From Actinopolyspora xinjiangensis (GTDB lineage Bacteria; Actinomycetota; Actinomycetes; Mycobacteriales; Pseudonocardiaceae), in assembly GCF_900104475.1 (NCBI RefSeq), contig NZ_FNJR01000002.1:186001-250000 (forward strand): 64,000 bases of DNA, written 5' to 3'. The notes below the pieces were generated by a model, which was not told the origin of the DNA, did not search any database, and worked only from the letters and a program-made list of their open reading frames with translations. The position numbers were made by a program, and so were the translations under genes. Positions within the stretch are counted from its first letter, which is position 1. The number at the start of each line of letters is the position of its first letter. Below are positions 1 to 8,956 of the stretch, piece by piece.

Positions 1-2
1 CG

Positions 3-260
3 CGGCTGTGCTTCGCGCTCGTACTCCTGGTCGTCCTGATCGGGGTGCTGCGGGTGGCGATGTCGCACTGGCGCGACGGGGCGACGCTGCTCGGCGGGGC
101 GTTGCTGCTCGCCGCGACGCTGCGCGGGGCGCTCCGCACCGAACGGGTCGGTCTGCTGGCCATCCGGGGCCGGGTCGTGGACGTGCTGCTCTACGGCGGG
201 TTGGGGCTGATGATCGTGTTCGTGGCGATAACGATCGAAGGTGGCCCCCTCGCCGGGTGA
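3..260 (+). CDS. DUF3017 membrane protein, 3' part only
   Basis: The gene enters from the left edge in frame from base 3, so its start lies outside the window. About 85 residues are visible. They form a short hydrophobic segment, a conserved 'HWRDGA' link, a second hydrophobic segment ending in 'LRGALRTERVGLLAIRGR', and a last membrane span before the TGA at 258-260. This Arg-rich loop between two or three helices is the pattern of the actinobacterial DUF3017 family, small membrane proteins often found just downstream of folD. The upstream gene cannot be checked here. The function of the family is unknown. Confidence 0.75.
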   Translation, partial: RLCFALVLLVVLIGVLRVAMSHWRDGATLLGGALLLAATLRGALRTERVGLLAIRGRVVDVLLYGGLGLMIVFVAITIEGGPLAG

Positions 261-366
261 GAGCCTCGACCACCGGCGCGGCGACTCAGCGGGGGTATCG
301 CCGTCGCCCGGCGCCGAGCGGCGGGGCTTCCCGCCGATCTCCGCTTCCGGAGAGGGAGGCGGCTGG

Positions 367-1212
367 TCAGTCCCACCAGAACGACCACTGCCGCCTGCCC
401 CGGATCTCCTCGGCGTAGGAGGCGATGCTGCCGCTGTCCTGCATCACCCGATCGGGGGCGAAGGTCCAGTGCTCGGCCGCGACCGCCGCCGCGTGGTCCT
501 GGCGCGCCGGTGGTGCCGCGACGCTGAGGTCCAGCCTGTCGGGCCCCAGCCGAAGCACCCGGGCGCCGAAGCGCTCCTCCCAGCTGCGCAGCATCGCCGA
601 GAGTCCGGCGCAGCGTGAGACGTGGTTCGCGGCTCCGGACCAACCGAGCACGGTGAGGACGTCAGCCCCGCGCGGTACCGGTACCAGGCCTAGGCGGGTG
701 TGCTCGTCGAGCAGTCGCTGGGTGAGCTGGTTGGCGAGGACGGTCGCGTCCGCCAGCAGGTCACCGGCGGGGGCGGTCCCCGGACAGGTGTGGTCGAACG
801 GTGCCAGGCTCTCCAGGTCGTAGGCCGGGCCGAGGTCGGAGTCGACCTGGCACAACCCGTCCCAGATCCGCGTCATGACCTGGTCGACCTGCCACTTGTC
901 GATGTGCTCGCGCGGTTCCGGCGCGACCACCCCGACGGTGCAGCGGTCGCCGTAGGTCTCGGTGTCGTCGACCAGCAGCAGCGGCCAGAGGCCGTTGTCC
1001 CGGCTCTCCGCGCGCAGCACCGCCAGCAGCTGCGCCGACGGGGGCTCCTTGCTCATCCAGCACAGCGGGCCGGGCTCCTGCTTGTCGGCGATCCTGGTCG
1101 ACTGCTCGGTCAGCAGCTCGCCCGCGGGCAGTTCCCTGTTACCCGCGAACCCGATCCGAAGCATCGCCAGCGGGTCGGCAGCGGTCTCACCCTGCCGTTC
1201 TTCCCATAGCAC
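367..1212 (-). CDS. DUF4253 domain protein
   Basis: A 281-residue soluble protein. The C-terminal third has the DUF4253 pattern: an 'AAEHWTFAPD' block followed by an acidic and aromatic end, 'YAEEIRGRRQWSFWWD', where the Trp-Phe-Trp-Trp-Asp tail is typical. A GTG start at 1212 is chosen because GAGGAGG lies about seven bases upstream. No signal peptide or membrane segment is seen. The family is common in actinobacteria and has no established function. It is probably a monocistronic unit, since the next minus-strand gene ends about 160 bp away from its start. Confidence 0.8.
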   Translation of the reverse strand: MLWEERQGETAADPLAMLRIGFAGNRELPAGELLTEQSTRIADKQEPGPLCWMSKEPPSAQLLAVLRAESRDNGLWPLLLVDDTETYGDRCTVGVVAPEPREHIDKWQVDQVMTRIWDGLCQVDSDLGPAYDLESLAPFDHTCPGTAPAGDLLADATVLANQLTQRLLDEHTRLGLVPVPRGADVLTVLGWSGAANHVSRCAGLSAMLRSWEERFGARVLRLGPDRLDLSVAAPPARQDHAAAVAAEHWTFAPDRVMQDSGSIASYAEEIRGRRQWSFWWD

Positions 1213-1370
1213 CGCATCGCCTCCTCACCAAGCGGTCCCGCGCCGCGAGCGGCGAATCGGGATTGTCGCTGTGGCGATCAGTGTGCCATTCCGGGAAGTC
1301 CGGCGGCTCGCACACTTGGGGCGGTGCCTTCCGCTCACCCCGAATTCCGGGGAAGTCCCCCCGGGGCGTC

Positions 1371-1565
1371 TCACGCGCCCGCGGGGTGCCCCTCCACCTC
1401 GCAGTCCGTTCCGGGGTAGACGAGCCGCTCGTGTCCGTCGTCGAACCGCACGAGGTACGGCGGGGCACCGTTCTCCCCACGCACTTCCAGGATCACTCCG
1501 GCCCGATCCGCCTGTTCGACCGTCCTGCTGTGCACGTACAGTCGTTCTCCCGTGCTCGCCTTCAT
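1371..1565 (-). CDS. DUF1918 small protein
   Basis: A 64-residue protein starting MKASTGERLYVHSRTV and carrying the hallmark 'GAPPYLVRFDDGHERLVYPG'. This is the DUF1918 family, SH3-like small actinobacterial proteins. The ATG at 1565 follows a strong AGGAGGTG site, which rules out the much longer open frame running upstream. The fold resembles a Tudor/SH3 barrel and the family is often linked to stress or nucleic-acid related functions, but no role is proven. Confidence 0.88.
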   Translation of the reverse strand: MKASTGERLYVHSRTVEQADRAGVILEVRGENGAPPYLVRFDDGHERLVYPGTDCEVEGHPAGA

Positions 1566-1714
1566 CGTCGTCACCTCCTGTGGAACGCGATGCCAGGATA
1601 GGTGATGCACGACACGACGCGCAGCGATCCGGGCCGGTGACCACCGGATATTCGCGGTGGGAGGTGGCGGGACACGGCGGGGGAGTTCCCGGGGGTCCGG
1701 GCGGAGAGCTCCGG

Positions 1715-2146
1715 TCAGTTGCCGGTAATGCCGGAGCAGATCTTGAGCACGCGTTCGGTCTGCTCCAGCTGGTGCTGGGTCCACTCGGCACTGTTCTCGA
1801 TGGTGACCTCGCCGGACGAGACCCGTCGCATCGACTGCTGCACGTCCCGCAGCGCGTCGCTCAGCGCCTGGTCCGAGGTCTGCTCGGCCAGCTGCCCGAT
1901 CTCTTCCGCCTTGGAGCGGGCCTGCTCCCGGACCTGCTGCTGGTCGGAGAAGTCCGGCACGAAGTTGACGGCCCCGGTGGCCTTCGCGCAGTTCTGGGCG
2001 GCTTCGAGCCCCTGCTGGGCGTTTTCGACGCCCTGCTGCGCGTCCTCCACGCCCTGCTGGGCCTGCTGCAGCTCGCCGCACGCCGCCACACCGGCGAACA
2101 AGGGGAGCGCGACCGCCAGTACGGCGAGTTTGCCGCGAATACGCAT
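1715..2146 (-). CDS. Small lipoprotein with Gln/Ala-rich heptads
   Basis: A 143-residue protein. The first 20 residues form a lipoprotein signal, 'MRIRGK' followed by a hydrophobic core and the lipobox 'VAACG', so it should be lipid-anchored on the outside of the membrane. Just after the Cys come four near-identical short helical repeats of the type 'LQQAQQGVEDAQQGVENAQQ', likely a coiled coil. The rest is helical and acidic and ends in a Cys. The start at 2146 is set by GGAGG six bases upstream and by the signal peptide; a longer upstream frame has no signal. I do not recognise a named family. Confidence 0.8.
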   Translation of the reverse strand: MRIRGKLAVLAVALPLFAGVAACGELQQAQQGVEDAQQGVENAQQGLEAAQNCAKATGAVNFVPDFSDQQQVREQARSKAEEIGQLAEQTSDQALSDALRDVQQSMRRVSSGEVTIENSAEWTQHQLEQTERVLKICSGITGN

Positions 2147-2255
2147 GTTTCCTCCGTCGTCGGCGCGGACTGTCGAGCGGTCCGCCACACACGCAGCCTA
2201 CCGGCGAGAGGGCGGGTTCCGGGGGAATCGGAGCGCCGGATTCGTCCCGGTTCGC

Positions 2256-3086
2256 TCAGCGGGGGGTTATCCAGGCCATCACGCTGGGGGGCAGGCCGAG
2301 CTGTTCGAGCCACGGGACGGCGCCCACCCGGTAGAGCACCACCGTGGACAGCAGCACGGCCGCGATGGTCAGCCCGGGGCCGACCAACGCCAACTCCACC
2401 TTGCCGCCGGTCCGCATCCGCAGTGCTTTCGGCGGGGCGACCGGGTACCAGGTCCGGCCGCCCAGCGGGATCGGCCACAGCATCGGGCAGCCCTGCTCGG
2501 TGACGGCGTCACCGATGAAGTGCGCCACGCACCCGATCATCACGGCGGTGCCGAAGGCGGCGGCGTCGTGCGGCTGGTCGCCCGTCCAGGCCCAGCACAC
2601 GATCGTCAGCGCCAGTGAGACGGCGGCGATCAGCAGCGCGTCGCTCTGTGGTGACCAGTTGTTCATCAGGCCTCGCACCGTCAGGCCCGCGAAGACGAAC
2701 ATCAGGATGCCCAGGGCAGTGCCGTTGCTGCTCTGCACGATCGCCGTGGTGACCAGGCCGGCCAGGATCGCGAAGACCACGGTGTGCGTGAAGCCGCGGT
2801 GAGTGCCCGACCGGTCGCTGTCATGCTGGGTGCGGGTGAGCCTGTACAGGAACCCGCTCAGCCCGCTCAGGGCGGAGGAGACGCCACGGGACATCCCGCC
2901 GAAGGTGCGCGCGACGGTGGAGGACGGGTGGTCGATGTCGGGCAGGAGCGCGGAGCCGGTGGCCAGTGTCGCCCCCACCACCCAGGTCTTGGGGGAGAGC
3001 TGGCCGATGGTGTGCGCGCCCGCCAGGGCGGTCACCGCGGCCCAGGCCGCGAGTCCGCTCATCGCGTGGGTGGGTCCGGTCGCCAA
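2256..3086 (-). CDS. YdjM/DUF457-type membrane-bound metal-dependent hydrolase
   Basis: A 276-residue integral membrane protein of the LexA-binding inner membrane hydrolase (YdjM, DUF457) family. The family's metal-site motifs are present: 'GPTHAMSG' at the N-terminus, 'LLPDIDHP' near residue 48, 'HRGFTHT' near residue 96 and 'HFIGDAVTEQG' near residue 190. At least five hydrophobic helices are visible. It uses a TTG start at 3086, supported by GGAGGGA about six bases upstream; the next ATG, eight codons in, has no ribosome site. The substrate is unknown. It is divergent from the isocitrate dehydrogenase gene. Confidence 0.85.
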   Translation of the reverse strand: MATGPTHAMSGLAAWAAVTALAGAHTIGQLSPKTWVVGATLATGSALLPDIDHPSSTVARTFGGMSRGVSSALSGLSGFLYRLTRTQHDSDRSGTHRGFTHTVVFAILAGLVTTAIVQSSNGTALGILMFVFAGLTVRGLMNNWSPQSDALLIAAVSLALTIVCWAWTGDQPHDAAAFGTAVMIGCVAHFIGDAVTEQGCPMLWPIPLGGRTWYPVAPPKALRMRTGGKVELALVGPGLTIAAVLLSTVVLYRVGAVPWLEQLGLPPSVMAWITPR

Positions 3087-3374
3087 GAGGTCCCTCCAAG
3101 GTCACGGCTGAGGCGAGCTTAGCCCGTGTGATCGCCGGGATGTGCGGGACTCGCGCCGTCCCGGCCCGATGGGCGCGGTAACGCCGGTTCGGGTGTGTCG
3201 TTGCTCACTCTTTCGAGGGGTGTGCCGCCCGTCCGGGGGAGTAGCGCTGCGACGCACGCCTGTGGGGTTCGGTGCCGTGGAACCCCTCCGTGACGGGTGG
3301 GGCTCACAACCGGCCGGTTTAGCAGTACGCTTGTACCGTTTGCGTTTCTCGTGCGAGAGGAGCACCCCGCCACC

Positions 3375-4595
3375 ATGAGCAAGATCAAAGTACAGGGGAC
3401 GGTCGCCGAGCTCGACGGCGACGAGATGACCAGGATCATCTGGTCCTTCATCAAGGACAAGCTGATCCACCCCTACCTCGACATCAACCTCGACTACTAC
3501 GACCTCGGGGTCGAGCACCGGGACGCCACCGACGACCAGGTGACCGTCGACGCCGCCAACGCGATCTCCAAGCACGGCGTGGGCGTCAAGTGCGCCACCA
3601 TCACTCCCGACGAGGCGCGTGTCGAGGAGTTCGGGCTCAAGAAGATGTGGCGCAGCCCCAACGGCACCATCCGCAACATCCTCGGCGGCGTGATCTTCCG
3701 CGAGCCGATCGTCATCTCCAACATCCCGCGCTACGTGCCCACCTGGACCAAGCCGATCGTCATCGGCAGGCACGCGCACGCCGACCAGTACAAGGCCACC
3801 GACTTCAAGGTTCCCGGCGCGGGCACCGTGACCGTCACCTACACCCCGGCCGACGGCTCCGAGCCGATGGAGCTCGAGGTCGCGAACTTCCCGGAGCAGG
3901 GCGGCGTGGCGATGGCCATGTACAACTACCGCCGCTCCATCGAGGAGTTCGCGCGGGCGTCCTTCCGCTACGGGCTGGAGCGGGGCTACCCGGTCTACAT
4001 GTCCACCAAGAACACGATCCTGAAGGCCTACGACGGCGTGTTCAAGGACGTGTTCGAGGAGGTCTACGAGAACGAGTTCAAGGCCGACTTCGAGGCCAAC
4101 GGGCTCACCTACGAGCACCGGCTGATCGACGACATGGTCGCCACCGCCCTGAAGTGGGAGGGCGGCTACGTCTGGGCCTGCAAGAACTACGACGGTGACG
4201 TGCAGTCCGACACGGTCGCGCAGGGCTTCGGCTCGCTCGGTCTGATGACCTCGGTGCTGATGACCGAGAACGGCACGGTCGAGGCCGAGGCCGCCCACGG
4301 CACGGTCACCCGGCACTACCGCAGGCACCAGCAGGGCCAGGAGACCTCCACCAACCCGATCGCCTCCATCTTCGCCTGGACGCGCGGGCTGCAGCAGCGC
4401 GGCAGGCTGGACTCGACCCCCGAGGTCGTCGAGTTCGCCAGGACGCTGGAGCAGGTCGTCATCGAGACCGTCGAGAGCGGCAAGATGACCAAGGATCTCG
4501 CGCTGCTGGTCGGCGGCGACCAGCCGCACCAGAACACACAGGAGTTCCTGAACACGCTGGACGAGAACCTGCAGAAGAAGATGGCCCAGCGCTGA
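3375..4595 (+). CDS. icd: NADP-dependent isocitrate dehydrogenase
   Basis: A 406-residue enzyme converting isocitrate to 2-oxoglutarate, CO2 and NADPH in the TCA cycle. It is the eukaryote-like homodimeric type: '[12 protein letters not shown]' at the N-terminus, the substrate loop 'SPNGTIRN' near residue 95, 'DDMVA' (metal-binding Asp) near residue 250, and '[10 protein letters not shown]' near residue 305 for NADP. Length is normal for this type. The ATG at 3375 is preceded by GAGAGGAG. No cotranscribed neighbour is visible. Confidence 0.97.
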   Translation: MSKIKVQGTVAELDGDEMTRIIWSFIKDKLIHPYLDINLDYYDLGVEHRDATDDQVTVDAANAISKHGVGVKCATITPDEARVEEFGLKKMWRSPNGTIRNILGGVIFREPIVISNIPRYVPTWTKPIVIGRHAHADQYKATDFKVPGAGTVTVTYTPADGSEPMELEVANFPEQGGVAMAMYNYRRSIEEFARASFRYGLERGYPVYMSTKNTILKAYDGVFKDVFEEVYENEFKADFEANGLTYEHRLIDDMVATALKWEGGYVWACKNYDGDVQSDTVAQGFGSLGLMTSVLMTENGTVEAEAAHGTVTRHYRRHQQGQETSTNPIASIFAWTRGLQQRGRLDSTPEVVEFARTLEQVVIETVESGKMTKDLALLVGGDQPHQNTQEFLNTLDENLQKKMAQR

Positions 4596-4976
4596 GGCTC
4601 ACCCTCGGGTGCGATCGGGCACGCGGCGGTTTCACGAGGAATCGGCGCCGTCCGGCCGTGCCGTAGCGCCGGAGGACGGAAGTTCACGGGGTGCCGTGCC
4701 GCCGTGCGGATGACCGCGCGGTGGGGCGGCGCCCTTTTTCATGGCTCGGCCTCGCCAGGTGCGCGGTTACGGTCACGGCTCCACGGCACACCGTCCTCGG
4801 CAACCCCGACGCCGCGCGCGACCCGGTGGGAATCGGACATCCGTGTGGCGCCGAGTCCGCCCGCCACGCCGGGCGATTCCCCTGCTTCCGGGGTGCGAAC
4901 CGGTCCTCGCGGAGGCTTCCGTCACGCCGATCGGCTCTGCTCCGCCCCACCGTCCGGTGGTGCGAGCAGATTCACA
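4596..4976 (+). other. Gap between icd and tetR, no gene seen
   Basis: About 380 bases that hold no convincing reading frame in either strand. A long open frame runs through to the downstream TetR gene, but its residues before the TetR start are Arg/Pro-rich and look non-coding. The upstream regulatory region of the TetR gene lies at the right end of this gap. Confidence 0.5.
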
Positions 4977-4989
4977 GACCGATCCGGTC
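4977..4989. promoter_or_regulatory. Upstream half of a double TetR-type operator
   Basis: Inverted repeat GACCG-ATC-CGGTC with 5-bp arms and a 3-bp spacer. It shares arm sequence with the stronger palindrome at 4995-5013, and the two centres lie 21 bp apart, about two DNA turns, so two regulator dimers could sit on one face of the DNA. The regulator is inferred from position, just upstream of the TetR gene. Confidence 0.5.
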
Positions 4990-4994
4990 GCTTT

Positions 4995-5013
4995 ACCGAC
5001 CGAACCGGTCGGT
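4995..5013. promoter_or_regulatory. TetR-type operator palindrome
   Basis: Perfect inverted repeat with 8-bp arms, ACCGACCG and CGGTCGGT, around the 3-bp centre AAC. It ends 21 bp before the GTG start of the TetR gene, where an autoregulatory operator would be expected. The TetR and MMPL genes are seven bases apart, so this site would control both. Confidence 0.65.
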
Positions 5014-5034
5014 AACTCCGGTAGTGTCGACCAC

Positions 5035-5628
5035 GTGACACGACCGTTCCGGGAACAAGTGGACGAGGAGATCCTCGACCGCGCCGCCGAACTGTTCGCG
5101 CAGCACGGATTCGCGCAGACGTCTCTCAAGGCGCTGGCCGAGGCGGTCGGCCTGTCCAAGGCCGGCCTGCTGCACCACTATCCGAGCAAGGAAGCGATCC
5201 ACGAGGCAGCGCTCGACATGGGGCGCGCGCAGGCCCGTCGGGTGCTCGACGACGTCTCGCGACTGCCCGCCGGGCCGGGGCGGGACATGCGCGCGCTGGA
5301 GCTGCTGACCGACGTCGCGCTCGAACGGGCGGGCCTGGTGAGCCTGGCACTGCGGCCCATCACCGTCCCGGGCGAGATCGAGGAGGCGCTCGACGTCGAT
5401 GACGTGCTCATCCACGAGATATTCGCCCTCGACCCGGCCGACCAGGACTCGGAACGGCTCATCCGGGTCATCGGCGCGCTGAGCACACTGGCCGTGCTCA
5501 GCCTCACGGCCAATCACCACGGCGACAAGACCACGTGGCGTCCTCGGATCATCGCGACCTGCTTCGACGCCCTCGGCCACTCCCGTACCGGCACGTCTTC
5601 GCCCGGTTCCGACCAGCTGGAGGACTGA
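5035..5628 (+). CDS. TetR family transcriptional regulator
   Basis: A 197-residue regulator. Residues about 8-55 form the TetR DNA-binding domain: 'ILDRAAELFAQHGF', then 'TSLKALAEAVGLSKAGLLHHYPSKEAI', the standard helix-turn-helix. The C-terminal ligand domain is helical and divergent. The GTG at 5035 is chosen because the DNA-binding domain starts there and because the operator palindromes lie just upstream; the frame stays open further upstream but is not protein-like. It lies seven bases before the MMPL transporter gene, so it very likely represses that exporter. The inducer is unknown. Confidence 0.92.
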   Translation: MTRPFREQVDEEILDRAAELFAQHGFAQTSLKALAEAVGLSKAGLLHHYPSKEAIHEAALDMGRAQARRVLDDVSRLPAGPGRDMRALELLTDVALERAGLVSLALRPITVPGEIEEALDVDDVLIHEIFALDPADQDSERLIRVIGALSTLAVLSLTANHHGDKTTWRPRIIATCFDALGHSRTGTSSPGSDQLED

Positions 5629-5635
5629 CTGCTAC

Positions 5636-7825
5636 ATGGCACGCCTGTTATACCGACTGGGGCTCGGTGCCCAACGGCACCGACTGCTCGTCGTCGTGAT
5701 CTGGTTGATAGCGCTCGCGGGTGGTGGCGTGGGCGCGGCGACGCTTTCCGGGCCCACCTCGGACAGCTTCTCCATCCCCGGGCAGGAGTCCACCATCGCC
5801 CAGGACAAGCTCCAGGAGGAGTTCGACACCGGCGGTGGCGCCACCGCCCGCGTGGTGATGCGGGCCCCGGACGGTCAGCAGCTGACCGCTCCCGCCAACG
5901 CCGCCGAGGTCAAGGGCCTCGTCGCCGAACTGTCCGAACAGCCCGGGGTGGTCTCGGCCAGTAACCCGCTGAACCCGAACTCCCCCACGGTCAGTCCCGA
6001 CCGGACCACGGCCTACAGCACGGTCACCTACGACGGCGGCATCGGTGAGATCACCGAGAAGCAGCGTGACGCGATGCTCGACACCGTCGAGCAGGCCGAC
6101 CAGGGACCCTTCACCGTCGAGGTGAGCGGCCAGGCCGTCACCGCGACCCCCTCCGTGGGAGGCCCCGGTGAGGCGATCGGCGTCATCGCCGCGCTGGTGG
6201 TCCTGAGCCTCACCTACGGCTCGCTGGTCGCCGCCGGGATGAACCTGATCACCGCCGGTGTCGGCGTGGGGATCGGCGCGCTGGGCGTCAGCATCGCCAC
6301 CGGCTTCATGGAGCTGCAGTCCACCACCTCCATCCTGGCGACGATGCTGGGACTGGCGGTCGGCATCGACTACGCCCTGTTCATCATCAACCGCCACCGA
6401 CAGGAACTGCGCCAGGGCAGCGACATCAGGACCTCCATAGCCACCGCCGTGGGCACGGCGGGGTCGGCGGTGGTCACGGCCGGGCTCACCGTGTTCATCG
6501 CCCTGGTCGGGCTCTCGGTGGTCGGCATCCCCTTCCTCACCCAGATGGGTGTGGCGGCGGCGGCGACCATCGTGGTGGCCGTCCTCGTGGCCATCACCCT
6601 GGTGCCCGCCGTGCTCAGCTACCTGGGACGGCTCGTGCTGCCGCGCAAGCAGCGCAGCGCACCGGCCGATACCGACGCCAAGACCGAACGGGCCGTCTAC
6701 CCCGGCTGGATCCGCGCGGTCACCCACGGTCGGATCCCGGCACTGCTGATCTCGCTGGTCGCCCTCGGCGTCGTGGCCGTCCCGGCCGCGTCCATGCAGA
6801 CCACGCTGGTGCAGACCCCCTCCGAGGGGACCACGCAGGCCCGGGCGCAGCAGATGCTGGCCGACAGCTTCGGGGAGGGCGTCAACGGCCCGCTCGTTGC
6901 CTACTTCGAGGGCGGCGACGCGCCGCGGACCGCGCAGCAAGCCACCAAGGCGATCGCCGGGCTCGACGACGTCGCCACCGTCACACCGCCCACACCCAAC
7001 GCCGACGGCGACGCCGCGATGGTCACCGTCATCCCGAAGTCCGGTCCCGCCAGCGCGGAGACGGAACAACTGGTCGGTGAGCTGCGTGAGGAGCTGGACG
7101 GCATCAACGGGGCCGAGAGCTACGTGACCGGCACCACCGCCGTCAGTGTCGATGTCGCGCACTCGCTGGACCAGGCCCTGCCGATCTACCTCGTGCTGGT
7201 CGTTGGGCTCGCCCTGATTCTGCTGGTGCTGGTGTTCCGCTCGATCCTGGTGCCGCTGGTCGGCGTGCTCGGCTTCCTGCTGACCCTGGGAGCCGCGCTC
7301 GGCGCGACCGTGGCGGTGTTCCAGTGGGGTTGGCTCAGCGACGTGGTCAACCTCGACGACACCGGACCGCTGATCAGCCTCACCCCGATCCTGATGATCG
7401 GCATCCTGTTCGGGCTGGCGATGGACTACCAGATCTTCCTGGTGTCCCGGATGCACGAGGCCTACCACAAGGGACACGCGCCCCGCGACGCGATAGTGAG
7501 CGGCTTCCGACAGGCCGCCCCGGTCGTGGTGGCCGCGGCGCTGATCATGTTCTCGGTGTTCGCCGGGTTCGTCCCGGCGGGCAACGCCACCATCAAGTCC
7601 ATCGCCTTCGCACTGGCGGTCGGCATCCTGGTGGACGCCTTCGTGGTCCGCATGGTCCTCATGCCAGCGGCGCTGGCGCTGCTGGGCAGGGCCGCGTGGT
7701 GGCTGCCCCGCTGGCTGGGGTGGCTGCCCGCCCTCGACGTCGAGGGCAACGCGATCACCGAACAGAGCGAGACCGACGACGGGAGCGGCTCCGACGAGAA
7801 GCAGCGGGCCGGAATCGGTTCGTGA
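5636..7825 (+). CDS. MMPL family RND transporter
   Basis: A 729-residue membrane protein with the MmpL layout: one N-terminal helix (about residues 16-36), a periplasm-side loop, a helix bundle, then a second loop and bundle. The family motif appears in both halves, 'GIDYALFIINRHRQE' near residue 245 and 'AMDYQIFLVSRMHE' near residue 590, carrying the Asp-Tyr pair used in proton transfer. A ribosome site GGAGG lies inside the 3' end of the tetR gene, so translation is probably coupled. It should export a lipid-like or drug substrate. A strong terminator follows at 7884. Confidence 0.93.
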   Translation: MARLLYRLGLGAQRHRLLVVVIWLIALAGGGVGAATLSGPTSDSFSIPGQESTIAQDKLQEEFDTGGGATARVVMRAPDGQQLTAPANAAEVKGLVAELSEQPGVVSASNPLNPNSPTVSPDRTTAYSTVTYDGGIGEITEKQRDAMLDTVEQADQGPFTVEVSGQAVTATPSVGGPGEAIGVIAALVVLSLTYGSLVAAGMNLITAGVGVGIGALGVSIATGFMELQSTTSILATMLGLAVGIDYALFIINRHRQELRQGSDIRTSIATAVGTAGSAVVTAGLTVFIALVGLSVVGIPFLTQMGVAAAATIVVAVLVAITLVPAVLSYLGRLVLPRKQRSAPADTDAKTERAVYPGWIRAVTHGRIPALLISLVALGVVAVPAASMQTTLVQTPSEGTTQARAQQMLADSFGEGVNGPLVAYFEGGDAPRTAQQATKAIAGLDDVATVTPPTPNADGDAAMVTVIPKSGPASAETEQLVGELREELDGINGAESYVTGTTAVSVDVAHSLDQALPIYLVLVVGLALILLVLVFRSILVPLVGVLGFLLTLGAALGATVAVFQWGWLSDVVNLDDTGPLISLTPILMIGILFGLAMDYQIFLVSRMHEAYHKGHAPRDAIVSGFRQAAPVVVAAALIMFSVFAGFVPAGNATIKSIAFALAVGILVDAFVVRMVLMPAALALLGRAAWWLPRWLGWLPALDVEGNAITEQSETDDGSGSDEKQRAGIGS

Positions 7826-7883
7826 GCCGGAGACCGGCCGTGTCGTTCGGCCGGTGAGGCCGAGTCCGGCTGGTGAGTGATCG

Positions 7884-7928
7884 GGTGGCCCGGCGCCGTG
7901 GGATTCGGCGCCGGGCCACCTTCTTCTT
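7884..7928 (+). terminator. Intrinsic terminator after the MMPL gene
   Basis: A perfect 14-bp stem (GGTGGCCCGGCGCC with its complement at 7907-7920), a 9-base loop and then TTCTTCTT. It sits about 60 bp after the MMPL stop codon and ends the tetR-MMPL unit. The rest of the 357-bp gap up to 8183 shows no gene. Confidence 0.85.
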
Positions 7929-8182
7929 GCCGGGAGTCGGAGAACGTGGGGTTTTCCCCGGTCGCCCGTCGACTTCTCGCGGGGCCTGCCGCCCGGGTGT
8001 GGTGGGTTGCGGTGTCGCTGCGGGTGCAGTGGTCCGTAGTGGTGCCGCCGTGCCCGTGCCGCCGTGGTGCCGGAAGCCCCGCGAGAGGGTCGGCCGGAAG
8101 AGCACTCCGCGAAAGCGGACAGGGGTTCGGTGAGTAGTTTCGCTCTGTCCTGGCCACTCCGTGCTCTGTTCCGGTGACGGTC

Positions 8183-8956
8183 ATGAGTACCGACGCCGCC
8201 GCCGACTTCGCGAGACCGGGGAGCGCCCCACCGGGCCCGGTGATCACCGCCGCGTTGCTGGGTGCCTTCCTCGTGATGCTCGCCCGCTCGCTGCAACTGC
8301 TCTGGCAGCAGGACACGTTGCTCGACGTGACCACCACGTCCTCGCAGCCCGGGGTGAGTGGCGTGCTGCTCCGGGGGTTCATCTACTGCTTCATCGCGGC
8401 GGTGGTGGCGGGATACCTGTGGTTCACGACCCGTGCGATGTGGCTGTGCGGGCTCGCCCGGCCGGTCGCCACCGTGCTGGTGAGCCTCGGCGTGGCCGCG
8501 CTGCTCGTGCTGCCGGCGGCGGTGCTGCTGCGGTACGCGCTGGATTCGAACGCGGGCTGGTTGACGGAGCTCCTGTTGCTTCCGCTGCTGAGCGCGCTCG
8601 GCTACGCCTCGGTGGTGCGCTTCGAACTCGGCCTTCACGGTCGTTCCAGGGCGCCTCGACCCACTTCCAGGACAGCGACCTTCGGGGCGGAGGTGCTGGG
8701 GATCTGCTTCGTGCTGGTCTTCTGGTGGGTGTGGAGGCACTACTGGGGCGCCTGGCTCGGAATCGGCATGTCTGTACAGCAGGAACCCGCGAGCCTCATC
8801 GTCGCCATCCACTGCGTGCTCGCCGTGCTCCTGCTGGTGCAGGGGTGGTTCCTGGTCCGCATGATGCGGGTGATCTACCCGGTCGGACCGGTTTCGGTGC
8901 TGTTGCCGGCTCTCAGTGCCTCGGTGGTGCTGGCCGTGCTCGTCGGTCTGGCGTAG
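8183..8956 (+). CDS. Hypothetical polytopic membrane protein
   Basis: A protein of about 257 residues with six or more hydrophobic segments, including the runs near 'VITAALLGAFLVMLA', 'YCFIAAVVAGYLWF', 'VATVLVSLGVAALLVLPAA', 'LLLLPLLSALGYASVV', 'ILGICFVLVFWWVW'-like and the last 25 residues. A charged Arg-rich loop lies in the middle. No family is recognised. The ATG at 8183 is preferred; a GTG three codons earlier (8174) is also possible, and neither has a strong ribosome site. It is framed by the MMPL terminator upstream and a non-coding stretch downstream, so it is probably transcribed alone. Confidence 0.65.
   Translation: MSTDAAADFARPGSAPPGPVITAALLGAFLVMLARSLQLLWQQDTLLDVTTTSSQPGVSGVLLRGFIYCFIAAVVAGYLWFTTRAMWLCGLARPVATVLVSLGVAALLVLPAAVLLRYALDSNAGWLTELLLLPLLSALGYASVVRFELGLHGRSRAPRPTSRTATFGAEVLGICFVLVFWWVWRHYWGAWLGIGMSVQQEPASLIVAIHCVLAVLLLVQGWFLVRMMRVIYPVGPVSVLLPALSASVVLAVLVGLA

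Noticed and set aside
3102-4529. Long minus-strand open frame over isocitrate dehydrogenase
   Set aside because: Antisense to a fully motif-supported icd gene, with low-complexity Val/Gly/Asp/His content.
4729-4739. GGGC-GGC-GCCC-TTTTT as a terminator after icd
   Set aside because: The stem is only four base pairs with a three-base loop, and it lies about 130 bp past the gene.
5648-8812. Very long minus-strand open frame (over 1000 codons) across the MMPL gene
   Set aside because: It is antisense to a clear MMPL protein and is His/Gln/Gly/Asp-rich, the usual result of codon bias in a high-GC gene. No motif or ribosome site supports it.
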